Part shown: positions 52,970-63,961 of the stretch, one piece after another | How positions within the stretch are numbered: position 1 is the first letter of the stretch | Layout: each line of letters begins with the position of its first letter | From: Bactericera cockerelli | Lineage: Eukaryota; Arthropoda; Insecta; Hemiptera; Triozidae | Direction: 5' to 3' | Assembly (NCBI GenBank): GCA_024516035.1 | Contig: CM044957.1 | Coordinates: forward strand, 15,572,564-15,636,563 | Length of the DNA: 64,000 nt | Program-made: the position numbers and the translations under genes | Notes under the pieces: generated by a model | What the model was told of the DNA's origin: nothing | What the model saw: only the letters and a program-made list of their open reading frames with translations | Database searches by the model: none

Positions 52970-53658
52970 TGATCGACTTTCAAGCATACCAAATATTAGT
53001 GAGTCTGATTATTTCTGAAATCACTCTGATGAATGCCCCTCCTCTTATTTTAAGATCCTATGCACTACAATGTGTATGTATGTACCAGTTGTAGGTACCT
53101 ACCTATATAAACTATCTACACAGTCAGTAAGTATTAGGTGCATATTTGAACAGTGAATACGTACGATAATTTTCACGCTAATTTTAGTTTTTACAAACAT
53201 CTTTCTTATAATACTTCAACTAGCCGGCAGGTACTATGCACCTATATTATCTGTGAATAGCTAATTAATTTGTATAATGTTTATTAGCCATGTCTTCTGT
53301 GTTAACCTCTAAATACGTACAAAGCATTTATATTAGGTTACCTAAATAATTAGTAGATACCTACGTTGACATTTTTGTATTGAATATTTTCTCCTCCAGT
53401 AGGTTCTGTGAATCTCCGGGTTCCGCAAATCTGAACCTCGTGAGGAAAATTGAGAAGCTATTTGTACGGATTATGACAAATGGTGTCGTTACAAATGAGG
53501 ATCCAATATTTGAGAAAAATTATTACTTAAATTTGTTACTCTATGAGTAAGGACATTAAGCAACTTTTCATTTACCAACCAAAAAATCTTTTCTTACTAC
53601 GAAGACGCAGCTAAATACCAAAAAAAGACTCGATCTGTTCCATATTTAATTTTATAAA
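52970..53658. other. AT-rich spacer
   Basis: Nothing recognised. Confidence 0.4.
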
Positions 53659-53662
53659 TATA

Positions 53663-54525
53663 CAGGTGGGGCAAAAGTCTGGAAACCCCTGAATAACTTT
53701 CGAATGCCGTCTTTGGTAAACTTAAAATTTTGTACGGTAAACCGGCCTAATAAGACCTTCTTTTAGAGTGGGATCGATTTTTGTTACCGGTCCCCATGTC
53801 GGGGCCAGGGGGGCCAACTTCATTTTTTTAAATACGAACCCCCACCTTGCGATACATTTTTGAAAAGGTCTTCAAATAAGAAATACATTGGTGCAAATTT
53901 TATTTTTTTAATATTATTTGTTTGCAAATGGCGTCCAACTTTGTGTATGCAGTAAAGTCTGGAAACCCCTGAATATCTTTCGAAAGGACTTTCTCAGTAA
54001 ATTTAAAATTTTGTACGGTAATCCTTGGTAATTATACGTTATATTAGATTTGGACCGATTTTTTTTTACTGGCCCCCATGTCGGGGCCAAGCAGGTCGAC
54101 TCCATTTTTTTAAATACGAAACCCACCTTGCGATACATTTTTGGAAAGGTCTAATTACCCCGACTTACCGTGCACAATTTTAAATTAACTGAGAAAGCCC
54201 TTTCAAAAGATATTCAGGGGTTTCCAGACTTTACTGCATACATAAAGTTGGACGCCATTTGCAAACAGTTTAATATTAAAAAAATAAAATTTGCACCAAT
54301 GTATTTCTTATTTAAAGACCTTTCCAAAAATGTATCGCAAGGTGGGGGTTCGTATTTAAAAAAATAAAGTTGGCCCCCCTGGCCCCGACATGGGGGCCGG
54401 TAACAAAAATCGACCCGACTCTAAAAGAAGGTCTTATTAGCCCGGTTTACTTTACAAAATTTTAATTTTACCGAAAAAGCCATTCGAAAGTTATTCAGGG
54501 GTTTCCAGACTTTTGCCCCACCCTG
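53663..54525. mobile_element. Palindromic foldback element, copy 2 (863 bp, TA duplication)
   Basis: Ends CAGGTGGGGCAAAAGTCTGG (one G fewer than copy 1) and CCAGACTTTTGCCCCACCCTG, flanked by TA at 53661-53662 and 54526-54527. GTCTGGAAACCCCTGAATA again occurs twice per half. Overall layout is as in 42060-42926, with scattered substitutions. Non-coding. Confidence 0.92.
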
Positions 54526-54529
54526 TATT

Positions 54530-54928
54530 TGTGTATAATATTTGGACGGGAAAAGCCCATCGTACAAATACATGTCACTCAAAAATTACAGTAATGCAAT
54601 AATAATACATGAATTTGGAGCCATATTTAGCCAGCCGTTTCAGAATTGCACTGATTACCTAATATGAGTCATGTTAAATAATCGATTTTTTATAGGTATC
54701 AAGATATTAAGAAGATAATTAGGTGTTTATACTCGGAAGTAATAAGTAAAGAAATGCATTTGAAAACTTAGATAACCGAAACACATTAAATTCTGCGTGA
54801 TAAATTTTCATCATCTAAATGCAATACGTGCTAAGCGTTATTTAGATATGGCAAAGTGTATTCCTCATGTAACCCAACGAAGTAAATGTAAGTACTCGAG
54901 TGAACGTGTGAGTCGCGTGCCAATTCCT
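54530..54928. other. AT-rich spacer
   Basis: Nothing recognised. Confidence 0.4.
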
Positions 54929-54930
54929 AT

Positions 54931-56041
54931 GGTCGCATCACTTCCTCTTGTAGTCGCATCACTTCCTCTTGTAGTCGCATCACTTCCTCTTGTAGTCGCA
55001 TCACTTCCTCAAGTAGTCGCACCACTTCCTCATGTAGTCGCACCCCTTCCTCTTGTAGTCGCACCAGTTCCTCTTGTAGTCGCATCACTTCCTCTTGTAG
55101 TCGCACCACTTCCTCATGTAGTCGCACCACTTCCTCTTGTAGTCGCACCACTTCCTCTTGTAGTCGCACCACTTCCTCATGTAGTCGCACCACTTCCTCT
55201 TGTAGTCGCACCACTTCCTCATGTAGTCGCACCACTTCCTCATGTAGTCGCACCACTTCCTCTTGTAGTCGCACCACTTCCTCATGTAGTCGCACCACTT
55301 CCTCTTGTAGTTGCACCACTTCCTCTTGTAGTCGCACCACTTCCTCATGTAGTCGCACCACTTCCTCTTGTAGTCGCACCACTTCCTCTTGTAGTCGCAT
55401 CACTTCTTCTTGTAGTCGCATCACTTCTTCATGTAGTCGCACCACTTCCTCTTGTAGTCGCATCACTTCCTCTTGTAGTCGCACCACTTCCTCTTGTAGT
55501 CGCACCACTTCTTCATGTAGTCACATCACTTCCTCATGTAGTCGCACCACTTCCTCTTGTAGTCGCACCACTTCCTCTTGTAGTCGCATCACTTCTTCAT
55601 GTAGTCGCACCACTTCCTCTTGTAGTCGCAACACTTCCTCTTGTAGTCGCACCACTTCCTCTTGTAGTCGCACCACTTCTCATGTAGTCACATCACTTCC
55701 TCATGTAGTCGCACCACTTCCTCATGTAGTCGCACCACTTCCTCTTGTAGTCACATCACTTCCTCATGTAGTCGCACCACTTCCTCATGTAGTCGCACAC
55801 TTCCTCTTGTAGTCACATCACTTCCTCCTGTAGTCCATCACTTCCTCCTGTAGTCACAATATTTTCTCTAAAGTCGCAACAATTCTTCCTGTAGTCACAT
55901 CACTTTCTCATGTAGTCGCAACACTTCCTCCTGTAGTCGCATATTTCTCTTAAGTCGAAATATTTTCTCTTAAAGTCGCAACACTTCTTCCTGTAGTCGC
56001 ATCACTTCTCCTATTATGTAGTCGCATCACTTCCTCCTGTC
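54931..56041. repeat. 21-bp minisatellite, ~1.1 kb
   Basis: About 50 units of GTCGCACCACTTCCTCTTGTA, with A/T and C/T variants (CACATCA, TCATGTA, TCTTCA). It is regular up to about 55680 and decays to the right with shortened units. Because 21 is a multiple of three and the unit has a stop in only one frame, five of six frames stay open. They read VVAPLPL and SRTTSSC on plus, and EEVVRLQ, KRKWCDY and RGSGATT on minus. EEVVRLQ is a perfect coiled-coil heptad. The 296-codon plus and 193-codon minus frames are consequences of this; I see no evidence that either is a gene. Confidence 0.95.
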
Positions 56042-56044
56042 GTC

Positions 56045-56465
56045 TCCACTTTCTAGTTTCTAGCTTCTACCCCCGGTAGAAGTTCCAAAAAACATAACTA
56101 TCAAAAATGCAGAACAATTACCTGTTTTTTCCAGGAATGTTCTATTCTTCTGGACTAATATTTATGAGATGAATACAATTTTGAATCAGAAACCAGGAAG
56201 GTTTGGTCAGTAACTATTGGAAACTACTGTAATTCTCAAGCTTAAGATATATCCATACATATACATAACATAGATACCTACTGTTTATGAACACGGTGCA
56301 CATCTGCGGCCGGCTGTTGTATTATCTGATCCAGTCTCTTTCACCAAAGAGAATTCTGTAATCACACAAACTGAAGAAGTGTAACGTTAGTGACAGACAT
56401 AAGAGTGCGACTGCTCACTTTACCACTTCTCTTCTGCTAAACTCGGAAGCAAAACATAGCATAAA
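56045..56465. other. Spacer
   Basis: Ends with a lone AAACTCGGAAGCAAAACATA unit near 56438 that belongs to the array at 56645. Nothing else seen. Confidence 0.45.
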
Positions 56466-56467
56466 AA

Positions 56468-56634
56468 AATAATAAATCGCCTTATATATACTGGCCGATT
56501 AAGACAAAAAAGTCCATTATTCCAGCAGTAACCCAAGACATATTATATGTGGTAAAAATCCCAAATGGAGGAAACTTGTCATGTCCGGATTCAAAGATGC
56601 CGCCTTTAACCACTGAGCTAACCGGACAAAGAAA
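56468..56634 (-). mobile_element. tRNA-Gln-like SINE, second copy (deleted head)
   Basis: Minus strand: TGTCCGGTTAGCTCAGTGGT, TAAAGGCGGCATCTTTGAAT, CCGGACATGACAAGTTTCCT, TGGGATTTTTACCACATATA, CTTGGGTTACTGCTGGAATA, ATGGACTTTTTTGTC..., AAGGCGATTTATTATT. The 7-bp acceptor pair TGTCCGG/CCGGACA is perfect, but the anticodon and T arms are deleted. Confidence 0.75.
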
Positions 56635-56644
56635 CGAAACCATA

Positions 56645-56757
56645 GCAAACTCGGAAGCAAAACATAGCAAAAACTCGGAAGCAAACCATAGCATAAACTC
56701 GGAAGCAAAACATATGCAATGAACTCGGAAGCAAAACATAGCATACTCGGCCACCGG
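56645..56757 (+). repeat. ~22-bp tandem repeat AACTCGGAAGCAAAACATAGC
   Basis: Five units with small indels. The open frames on the minus strand here (FASEF repeats) come from the repetition. Confidence 0.88.
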
Positions 56758-56764
56758 CATCAGC

Positions 56765-57385
56765 TTCCCGGCGGGGAATTCAATAAACAATTTGCACCGA
56801 GGAAATCCGCAGCTCTTTCCATCACACATAGCGCTCGCTTTAAACCCCTTTGAACTGAATATTCAGGTATATTCAGGCGCAGGTATTCTCTGTGTGGGTA
56901 CAGTTTATCAAAGGTTCATAATATAAAACTAACGGGATGAAGTAACTTTTATAAAAGAGCGTGGTTCTCAGAAACGATTTCACATATCATTTGATTGAAC
57001 TGATGGAACACAGCAAAATACGATAAGGAAATAGGAAAATGGAAATACGATGTAAGCCTCAAGACGACTTGGATTCGTCATATTGAAGAAATTTAATTAT
57101 CTTCCTACCTACATAGTAAATGCCTGAAGCTTTCTTTTTTTTCAAGTCAAATTTGTAACTCAAATTAATATATTTATTTTTAAAACATAAGTAAAATTAA
57201 TAAAACAGTAACAATATTTTAAAAGGGTACTCCTGCTCCATCTTCGATTAAACCATAACTGCGTGGGTGGTATCTTGATCCACGAATCCTCAAAGATACC
57301 TCTCGAATTATGGCGAATTGAATTTTTGTTTTAATGCCTGAAGCTTGATGGAACTTCTCAAGTAAAGTTCAACTTCGAACCCGCA
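56765..57385. other. Spacer
   Basis: Nothing recognised. Confidence 0.4.
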
Positions 57386-57389
57386 TGAT

Positions 57390-57500
57390 ATCATCCGGCC
57401 CAGGCTGCGTCAGTTTAATGTGTATAGCTGGTTTTGGATAGATGGTTTATGAGTTTCCAGCAAATGGAGGGTAAAATCTCCTTTCAATTATGCTAAACAG
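57390..57500 (+). repeat. 5S-SINE body fragment
   Basis: CCCAGGCTGCGTCAGTTTAA, GGTTTATGAGTTTCCAGCAA, ATGGAGGGTAAAATCTCC and a decayed TTATGCTAAAC end match the 3' body of the 5S-derived SINE family, with a small insertion. No 5S head. Confidence 0.6.
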
Positions 57501-57504
57501 AAAC

Positions 57505-58128
57505 ACACTCGTTAGTACGCCCTGTCGAAAAAAATATACCTTTTTGAGATCATAAATATCATGCGAATCTAAGGCCCTATTTTGGTTTCCTTTCTTTAAT
57601 GTCCTACTTACTTTCAAAATTTACTTTATATCCTGGAAGAGTGCCCAGAAATTCCAAGAAGGCAGAAAAACACTTTCATGCAAAAGAACAGTTGAAAATT
57701 ATTACACTGTATTTCTGTAACAGTAATGTATTGTAATTTTTCTGCTTTTTTTGAACTATCTATATTATACTAATACAAACATTTGTTATAGTAGAGTTGA
57801 ATTTTATTATAAAATTTTAACCGGAACAATAGCACAAACATATTGACATGTTTGGGGCATTTAATTGGTTGAAGGTAAAGAAAATATAACAAGGTCATTT
57901 CAGAGATCAACAGAAGTGAAATTTCGGTAATCAGCTGTACTTGTGTTGGCTTCTTCTCTGATTGGCTTCATTAACTCAATTTCCTTTTATTTACATAAAA
58001 GTAAATTTTACACAATGCCCTCAGATTCCAAATCATTTTCTTGGCGCATTCCTCAATGTAAATTTCAATTTTGATTAAAATGGACTGCATGATATTGAGA
58101 ACCAATCAGAAGCTTGAAACCTACGTTT
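57505..58128. other. AT-rich spacer
   Basis: Nothing recognised. Confidence 0.4.
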
Positions 58129-58129
58129 T

Positions 58130-58160
58130 TCCAAAAATAACCGACTCGGTTATTTTTGGA
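58130..58160. repeat. Perfect 15-bp-arm palindrome
   Basis: TCCAAAAATAACCGA, one central C, then TCGGTTATTTTTGGA. This is a perfect hairpin with a 1-nt loop on DNA; context is AT-rich and no gene or terminator role is evident. Confidence 0.9.
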
Positions 58161-58164
58161 CAAA

Positions 58165-59890
58165 GGATATGTTCGACTGTTTCTCTCAAAAATGTAAACA
58201 AACAGTGCATTTTATTATGACTGTTTCCTCTGTTCCGTTTGAAGATGTATAATAAAATTTGATTTAGGATCTTCCTTTCATAAACTTTTTTCGTTCTTTT
58301 ATCTATAGTTGTCCTTTTTTCACAACTTTCCCCATCTTTTTTCTCTCTCGCACACATTTTATCCATCGATTCATTTTAAAGGTATATCTATAATAGTCAT
58401 ATTTAATAGGTTATAGGTACTTTCTAGACTCAATATTATTTATATAACTATATGTAGGTATATTTACGGTAGTAGTTTTACTCTACTTATACTAAAATCC
58501 TCTTTTACCTTCTAGCAGTTTAGTTTTCAAAAAATATGAAAAGGAAAAAAAGTTACTGGAACTTATTTCTCCCGGCAACTGAGAAAAAAGTTTTATTTGA
58601 ACGTAATAACACTAATAAACTACAGGATGGTCTTGCATTGATATCATGTCATACTTTCTATAACTTTTCATTGTTTCAATTTCTTCAGTCTGAATATAGA
58701 TTACAGGGGACCTGAAATCCGTCAAGGTGTTCCTGAAATAATAAATAATAACCTTCGATTATTACCTACCATGTGTAATAAGTCCTTTTCTTGTAAATTT
58801 CTGTTCTATTCGTCCATTATGTTTTTCCCTAGGACTCTTGAACTCATCAGTCTCTATTGATTATTATTAATAATTAAAAAATCTTTTTTTTGCCATGTGC
58901 CAAAACTTGCATTGTGAAAATAGAATCATCCTGTATGAAGATTGTAGGTAATAATTTATCCTAACATAAATTCGAGGACTTTGTATATTTTTGTCTACTT
59001 GGTTCACTTTTTAGTATGCATTTCTGTACTCACTTAAAGTGGATGAGATTTTTGGATAGAAACTTTGCGTTGACACCCTCTGAATTTTCAAAGCTTTCAA
59101 AACTTACCGACCCCGTTTGAGCGGATAAGGCAAAGGAAATACGAGATAGACCACTTTTGGTCGTCTGGTGAAATTGCTTTTCCTGTCACTTCATAAACAT
59201 CAGTGACTTTTATTTTTCCTCCATTAAATCTAATGCTGTTTCCCTTCTTCTCCCTATCTCTCTCTCTATGGCTTCAATTAGGTACCTTTTAAATTATTTC
59301 TCCCTCTCCTTTTATTTCTCTTTCTATCGCTTCAATTAGATGTCTATTTGGCTGGCACTATTACTTTTCTTCTCTCTTGATCTCTCTTTACACCTCTCCT
59401 ATCCTTGACATAGATACATATTATTTCCTGCTTTTTATCCTTCCTTCTCGCTGTCTCTCCTCACAGCTTTTTCTCACTCTTTCCATATCCTTCCTTCTCT
59501 GTGTCCCAGGGGAACTTTGTTTGAATTGTTGATCATTAGATACAACGGAATAAAAAGAAGCTCTGTAAAGAGAAGGAGAGAGAGAAAAAAATATAGGGGG
59601 TGGGGAGTGAGAGAGAAAAAATTTCAATTTAAACTGGAACACATTGAAAGGAAAGCAGAGCAATCTGCGATTTTCTGCCATCCAATATACTGTCACTCCG
59701 TACTCCAGACAATAATTGACAAGACATACAATCAGCGTGCTGACTCGCTTTCCAAATCCTCTGTCTCATAACAGAAAGTCAGAATGGAAATACATTCATT
59801 TTATAGGTATTAAGCGTAATTATTTTCTCGTGTTATTCGTTACGTTACCTACTTATGTATGCCCTTGCTAATAATCCCCTGGTGTTACCA
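58165..59890. other. AT-rich and pyrimidine-rich spacer
   Basis: 59240-59500 is TCTCTC/CTTCTT-rich. Open frames on both strands in 59421-59771 reflect this low complexity. TCGCTTCAATTAGATGTC-like words occur twice (59270 and 59328). No gene seen. Confidence 0.4.
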
Positions 59891-59892
59891 AA

Positions 59893-59960
59893 AGCCTGGC
59901 TGGGGGACTATAAACAGGGAGTAGACCAGCATTGGCTTGGTTCTGGGGGTCCTTGTCAAT
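59893..59960. repeat. Dispersed repeat fragment
   Basis: GCCTGGCTGGGGGACTATAA, ACAGGGAGTAGACCAGCATT match 35340 and 46427. Confidence 0.6.
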
Positions 59961-60184
59961 TATTAGCCTTCTTGTAGAGACAGTGGTAGAAGTGCTGAGT
60001 CATTCCTCTACTGTCTGGCTACCATCGTTCACGATGACGCCACCCTATGATGATTACCAAAAGCATAAGGTAATCATGAAATTAATAAATTAAATCAGAA
60101 ACTTATCAGAGAGAACAAGGTCCACAAAGAACTTGTCTCATATGTATATATTATTAGTTATACTTAAAACCAGCAGGTACTTTG

Positions 60185-60400
60185 TCACCGCAAGAGTTTC
60201 AGGACCGAGGCTGGTGCACCATTTGGAGTTACTAAAATTCTTTTCTTACGGCACATTATTTTATGCACATCTATAGACTTCAAGACACAAGGGAAATCTT
60301 CATACAACATTTCAGCATCGTATAAGGTGTTATAAATCAGTTGGCGAATGAATGAGTCGGTCTTCGTCGGATTGTCTATCATCCTAAGCGTATAAAGCAA
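60185..60400 (-). CDS. Unrecognised short coding-like frame (protein fragment?)
   Basis: The minus frame contains NPTKTDSFIRQLIYNTLYDA, EMLYEDFPCVLKSIDVHK and RKKRILVTPNGAPASVLKLL before a stop at 60185. Its composition is protein-like and unlike the translated AT-rich spacers nearby. The frame begins directly at the edge of the inverted repeat at 60402, which may have cut it. It could be the C-terminus of a transposon protein or a last host exon. No domain recognised. Confidence 0.3.
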   Translation of the reverse strand: MLYTLRMIDNPTKTDSFIRQLIYNTLYDAEMLYEDFPCVLKSIDVHKIMCRKKRILVTPNGAPASVLKLLR

Positions 60401-60401
60401 T

Positions 60402-60942
60402 CCCCCAAAAACACCACTTCGTGGTTAAAAAAAGAAGAACCCCCCACTCAATAGAATGATTATAATTAGCTAAAAATAAATGATATCAAATTGAGAACAC
60501 CTTTACCCCCTCTCTTTCTATTTCTCTGCACTCCTTTCTGAATTTATTCCTCTTATGTTTATCTTTCTTTATCCTTTCTAGGGGTTATCCCAAACTTGAT
60601 TTCTCTTTAAATTTACTTGTTGAACGGCAATAAAAAATGGCGGTCGGAGTATGATTTTTCTGAACTTATTTGATTTGAATCGAGAAAATTACACCGCGAC
60701 CGCCATTTTTTATTGCCGTTCAACAAGTAAATTTAAAGAGAAATCAAGTTTGGGATAACCCCTAGAAAGGATAAAGAAAGATAAACATAAGAGGAATAAA
60801 TTCAGAGAGGAGTGCAGAGAAATAGAAAGAGAGGGGGTAAAGGTGTTCTCAATTTGATATCATTTATTTTTAGCTAATTATAATCATTCTATTGAGTGGG
60901 GCGTTCTTCTTTTTTTAACCACGAAGTGGTGTTTTTGGGGGG
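60402..60942. mobile_element. Long near-perfect inverted repeat (two ~245-bp arms)
   Basis: Left arm starts CCCCCAAAAACACCACTTCG and runs to GGCAATAAAAAATGGCGGTC. The right arm is its complement, starting GACCGCCATTTTTTATTGCC and ending GTGGTGTTTTTGGGGG. Only isolated mismatches are visible, for example TTTCTGAATT versus AATTCAGAGA. The ~45-bp spacer is AT-rich. No target duplication found. It is either a young foldback element or an inverted duplication, and its transcript would form a long hairpin. Confidence 0.9.
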
Positions 60943-60944
60943 GA

Positions 60945-61520
60945 TATCAGTTCTTTTTGTACAAAAATATAGGTTCATACACTACTGAAACTTTATATAA
61001 AACAAAAGTAAATAAGCTGGGAAAATGTGAATGTACCAAGTTGTCTTATATTCCAATTTTTTTAAAGATATAATTTTAGCAGTAGGTATTTAATTTTTCT
61101 AAGGTCAATATATATATTTGGATCCCCGATTCGGCCCCCTGAGTCCCCAAAGTGAGTAAATTTAATAATATATAAATTTGCAATCAGCCTATCAAGACGT
61201 TTTGATTCTATACTCCACATGATTAGGTTTATCTTAGGAGGGACACTAAAACACCTGGATTTACAAATGCAATGCCTATGAATATAGTAGGGTTAGGGAA
61301 ATACATAGAAGGCCATGCCTTAAGTCTATATCAATGATGCCTATTAGGTGTTTTTATTATAAAATTTATGCAAGGCCTAAACTTACTATGTAGGCTGTAT
61401 AAACTCAGGTAAAAATGCAAGCGATAGGAGACAATTCGGTGTTGATAAAACCATGAGCGGGAGAGAGCTCGCGGTACCTACCGGACCAAAAGGAGAGAAC
61501 TCGTTGGTGACGTCCCTTAT
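60945..61520. other. Spacer
   Basis: Nothing recognised. Confidence 0.4.
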
Positions 61521-61526
61521 CAATAC

Positions 61527-61652
61527 CTCACGAGGTATGAGTGTACCCCGGGCATAATGGACCTAGATAAAAAAAACTGGCCTCATGGGGATCGAACCCA
61601 AGTCATCGAGCGTGCAAGCCTAGTCTGCTACCCACTTGGCCAAGGTCACTAC
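61527..61652 (-). mobile_element. tRNA-Ala-type SINE, copy 2
   Basis: Minus strand: TGACCTTGGCCAAGTGGGTA, GCAGACTAGGCTTGCACGCT (anticodon position TGC), GACTTGGGTTCGATCCCCAT (box B), body ending GGGGTACACTCATACCTCGT, GAGG. Shares head and body with 35085-35226. Confidence 0.78.
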
Positions 61653-61861
61653 TTTGTCACAACTTTTAGCGACTTGCATCGACATTAGGAGAGCTAATTC
61701 ATCATATTTTATCTCCATCCAACCATGATTGTCCAATGCCGCCACAGGTCACAGCCCGATTCTACAACTACTACAATTTTCCTCGTGAGGGTAGTCATCA
61801 ACATGAAATATACAGAGCGGAAAAACAAAACAACGTCAAGCCCAAATTGAAAAAAATAAAG

Positions 61862-61930
61862 CTAAAAATTTCGTCCCCACCAGTATTCGATCCCGTGCTG
61901 ACTGGGTGGCAGGTCGGGCACGCTACCAAT
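61862..61930 (-). mobile_element. tRNA-Gly-like head of a SINE or tRNA pseudogene
   Basis: Minus strand: TTGTCTATTGGTAGCGTGCC, CGACCTGCCACCCAGTCAG (anticodon position GCC), CACGGGATCGAATACTGGTG (box-B-like). The arms are imperfect and a non-tRNA body seems to follow to the left. Not a functional tRNA. Confidence 0.5.
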
Positions 61931-61934
61931 AGAC

Positions 61935-62630
61935 AAAGTTGTCTTCTTAAGAGTTGGACAGAAAATGAACTAACTAATACTTGGAAACTTAAACATTAAA
62001 ATTTTGCAGAGAGAGAGCGAGGTCTTCTCGAAAAATACATACTGGCCAAAATCTGATCACTAAGCTAAGGATTCGAAGGTACCTACCCGCCAAAGAAAAT
62101 TTAAAGGCCACCAGGTGCCACCCAGTGGACCGGTTGAAGGAATAAAATCAATAAATTTGGTATCTGCTCATCAAGATCTTTCATTTGATACCACTTAAGA
62201 TTAGTATTATCCTTCAATTCCCGATTTGGGCTCCCAAAACCCGAGGCCGCCCAAATGGGCCGCCCGCTTATAATTTAGAATATTTTTTTGGTCCGGGCTC
62301 ATCTCCATTTTATCTTGATCACTTTAGACACCTCACTTAATCTTCAGTGCCATGTTAAAGACACGAAGTCGGGTCTCAAAGGATCCGTATGAAGAAAAAA
62401 AAACAGAAAAAAAAAACAAAATTATGAATCTTTTCATGTCTTTCACGATTGTTGGGGGGTCTCGAAAATAGGGTTCCCGTTGGGCTAGGAAGTCAAACAA
62501 AAAGTCAAATCAATTTATTTTTCAGCGTAGAGTCCATTTCCGCAATAAAAATTGCAATTTTTGAAATTCATGTTGCACTTTTCGCTGGCTGAAAGTACAT
62601 GAAATGCATGGGAACTATGTTTTCCGTAAC
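61935..62630. other. Spacer
   Basis: GC-richer patches (CACCAGGTGCCACCCAGTGG near 62110) without recognisable feature. Confidence 0.35.
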
Positions 62631-62633
62631 CTT

Positions 62634-62763
62634 ACACTCTGCCGGGCTGTCTCTTTCTTTGTATAGGCGTTCTTCACACCTCGGCCGAGGTGTTTGATAC
62701 ACTCTGCCGGGCTGTCTCTTTCTTTGTATAGGCGTTCTTCACACCTCGGCCGAGGTGTTTGAT
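62634..62763. repeat. Perfect 65-bp tandem duplication
   Basis: Both units start ACACTCTGCCGGGCTGTCTC (62634 and 62699) and end ACACCTCGGCCGAGGTGTTT, GAT, with no difference seen. Each contains the 16-bp palindrome CACCTCGGCCGAGGTG. Confidence 0.95.
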
Positions 62764-62769
62764 TTCAAT

Positions 62770-63255
62770 ATACAACTTTCAAACTTACACATTTACACAT
62801 AAATTCCACTCCAAAAAGATTTGTTATCAAAATTTTATGATCATATCATTTTTATTTTATCACAGGACAAACAATTTTCAAACCTGTAGGTAATACTTGT
62901 GAAACCGGTAGGTAATACGTAGGGAATCCAATCCCGTACGTTGCCTGTATCTTCGAGCTTTTGAAGTTAGTTTTATTCAAATTTCACCTGATTTTCAAGT
63001 TCAAGCTCCGATTCATCTTATAATAAAAACATAATTGAGTAAATATAAATTGTCAAAGTGATAATTTGTCTGCATTTAAAAAGTTTTGTACCTACCTGTC
63101 CTTGTATCTGCAACTTTGAATGTTTTCAAATTGAAAGAAAATTCTGCATTCAATAAAAGTAGTACCTTAAGAATTTATAAGAGGAAAAGTAATTTACATT
63201 CAATCAATACAAATTCTATTATAGATGATTATTTACCATGTACATACCTACATTT
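62770..63255. other. AT-rich spacer
   Basis: AAACCGGTAGGTAATAC-like words repeat near 62885 and 62905. Nothing else seen. Confidence 0.4.
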
Positions 63256-63257
63256 AG

Positions 63258-63961
63258 AGACGTAGCGCAAAAACACTGCCAATTATGGACACAATACTTC
63301 CTCATGATTGGTTCACATTGTATACACGTGGCAATTTTGAGATGTTATACTCAATGACTTGTATCTCCAAAACAACTTAACCAATTTTTTTCAAATTTAT
63401 TTTATATGGTAGAATACCGTTTTTTCTACATTCTAGATTCTACAAAAAATTCTGTATCGGCAAGTACATCTTATTTTTTGACATTTTTGTCCAAATTTTT
63501 GGATTTTCTTAAATATCAGAGCAAATATATTAAAAATTACTTATAAACGCTATATTTTATGTAAACGCTAATACGCATATATACGTTCAAAATTTCGACA
63601 AAATCGGTTGTATTGTTCACGGGATATAATCGTTTAAGTTAAAAGTTAGTGGTCAGGCGCATGGTCTCTATCAACAAGAACCGCTGGTGCGATGTTGATG
63701 AATTTAAAATGGGAAAATCTACAGAATGTCTCCATGTCTCCTACATTTTTACAAAATTTCGTCAAAATCCCTTCAGTTTTTCGCGTAACAAGGAGTGTTT
63801 TTAACCGACAGACAGACTGACGGACAGACACAAACCCAAAGTTGTTTAGGAGGTTATGAAACGTCCAGAAATATGAAAAAAATGGAGCAAAAAAATATTT
63901 TGTTTTACAAAAACAAACACAATACTTCCGATGTCTAATATAAAGAATTTATCGGAAGTAA
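63258..63961 (-). repeat. Palindrome-ended dispersed repeat, inverted near full copy
   Basis: Minus strand starts TTACTTCCGATAAATTC, then TATTTCTGGACGTTTCATAA, CCTCCTAAACAACTTTGGG, GTCTGTCCGTCAGTCTGTC, TGCGCCTGACCACTAAC, CTTGCCGATACAGAATTTTT, and ends GAGGAAGTATTGTGTCC, GGCAGTGTTTTTGCGC. Same order as 38571-39285. The terminal palindrome is partly decayed. Confidence 0.85.

Noticed and set aside
54797..55687. 296-codon plus-strand ORF and 193-codon minus-strand ORF as genes
   Set aside because: Both are direct consequences of a 21-bp tandem unit with one stop-containing frame. There is no start context, domain or non-repetitive conserved part to support a gene.
56482..56829. 115-codon minus-strand ORF with FASEF repeats
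   Set aside because: It spans a SINE and a 22-bp tandem repeat; the repeat explains the open frame.
59421..59771. Coding ORFs on both strands
   Set aside because: Low-complexity pyrimidine/purine-rich DNA with no recognised domain or splice context.
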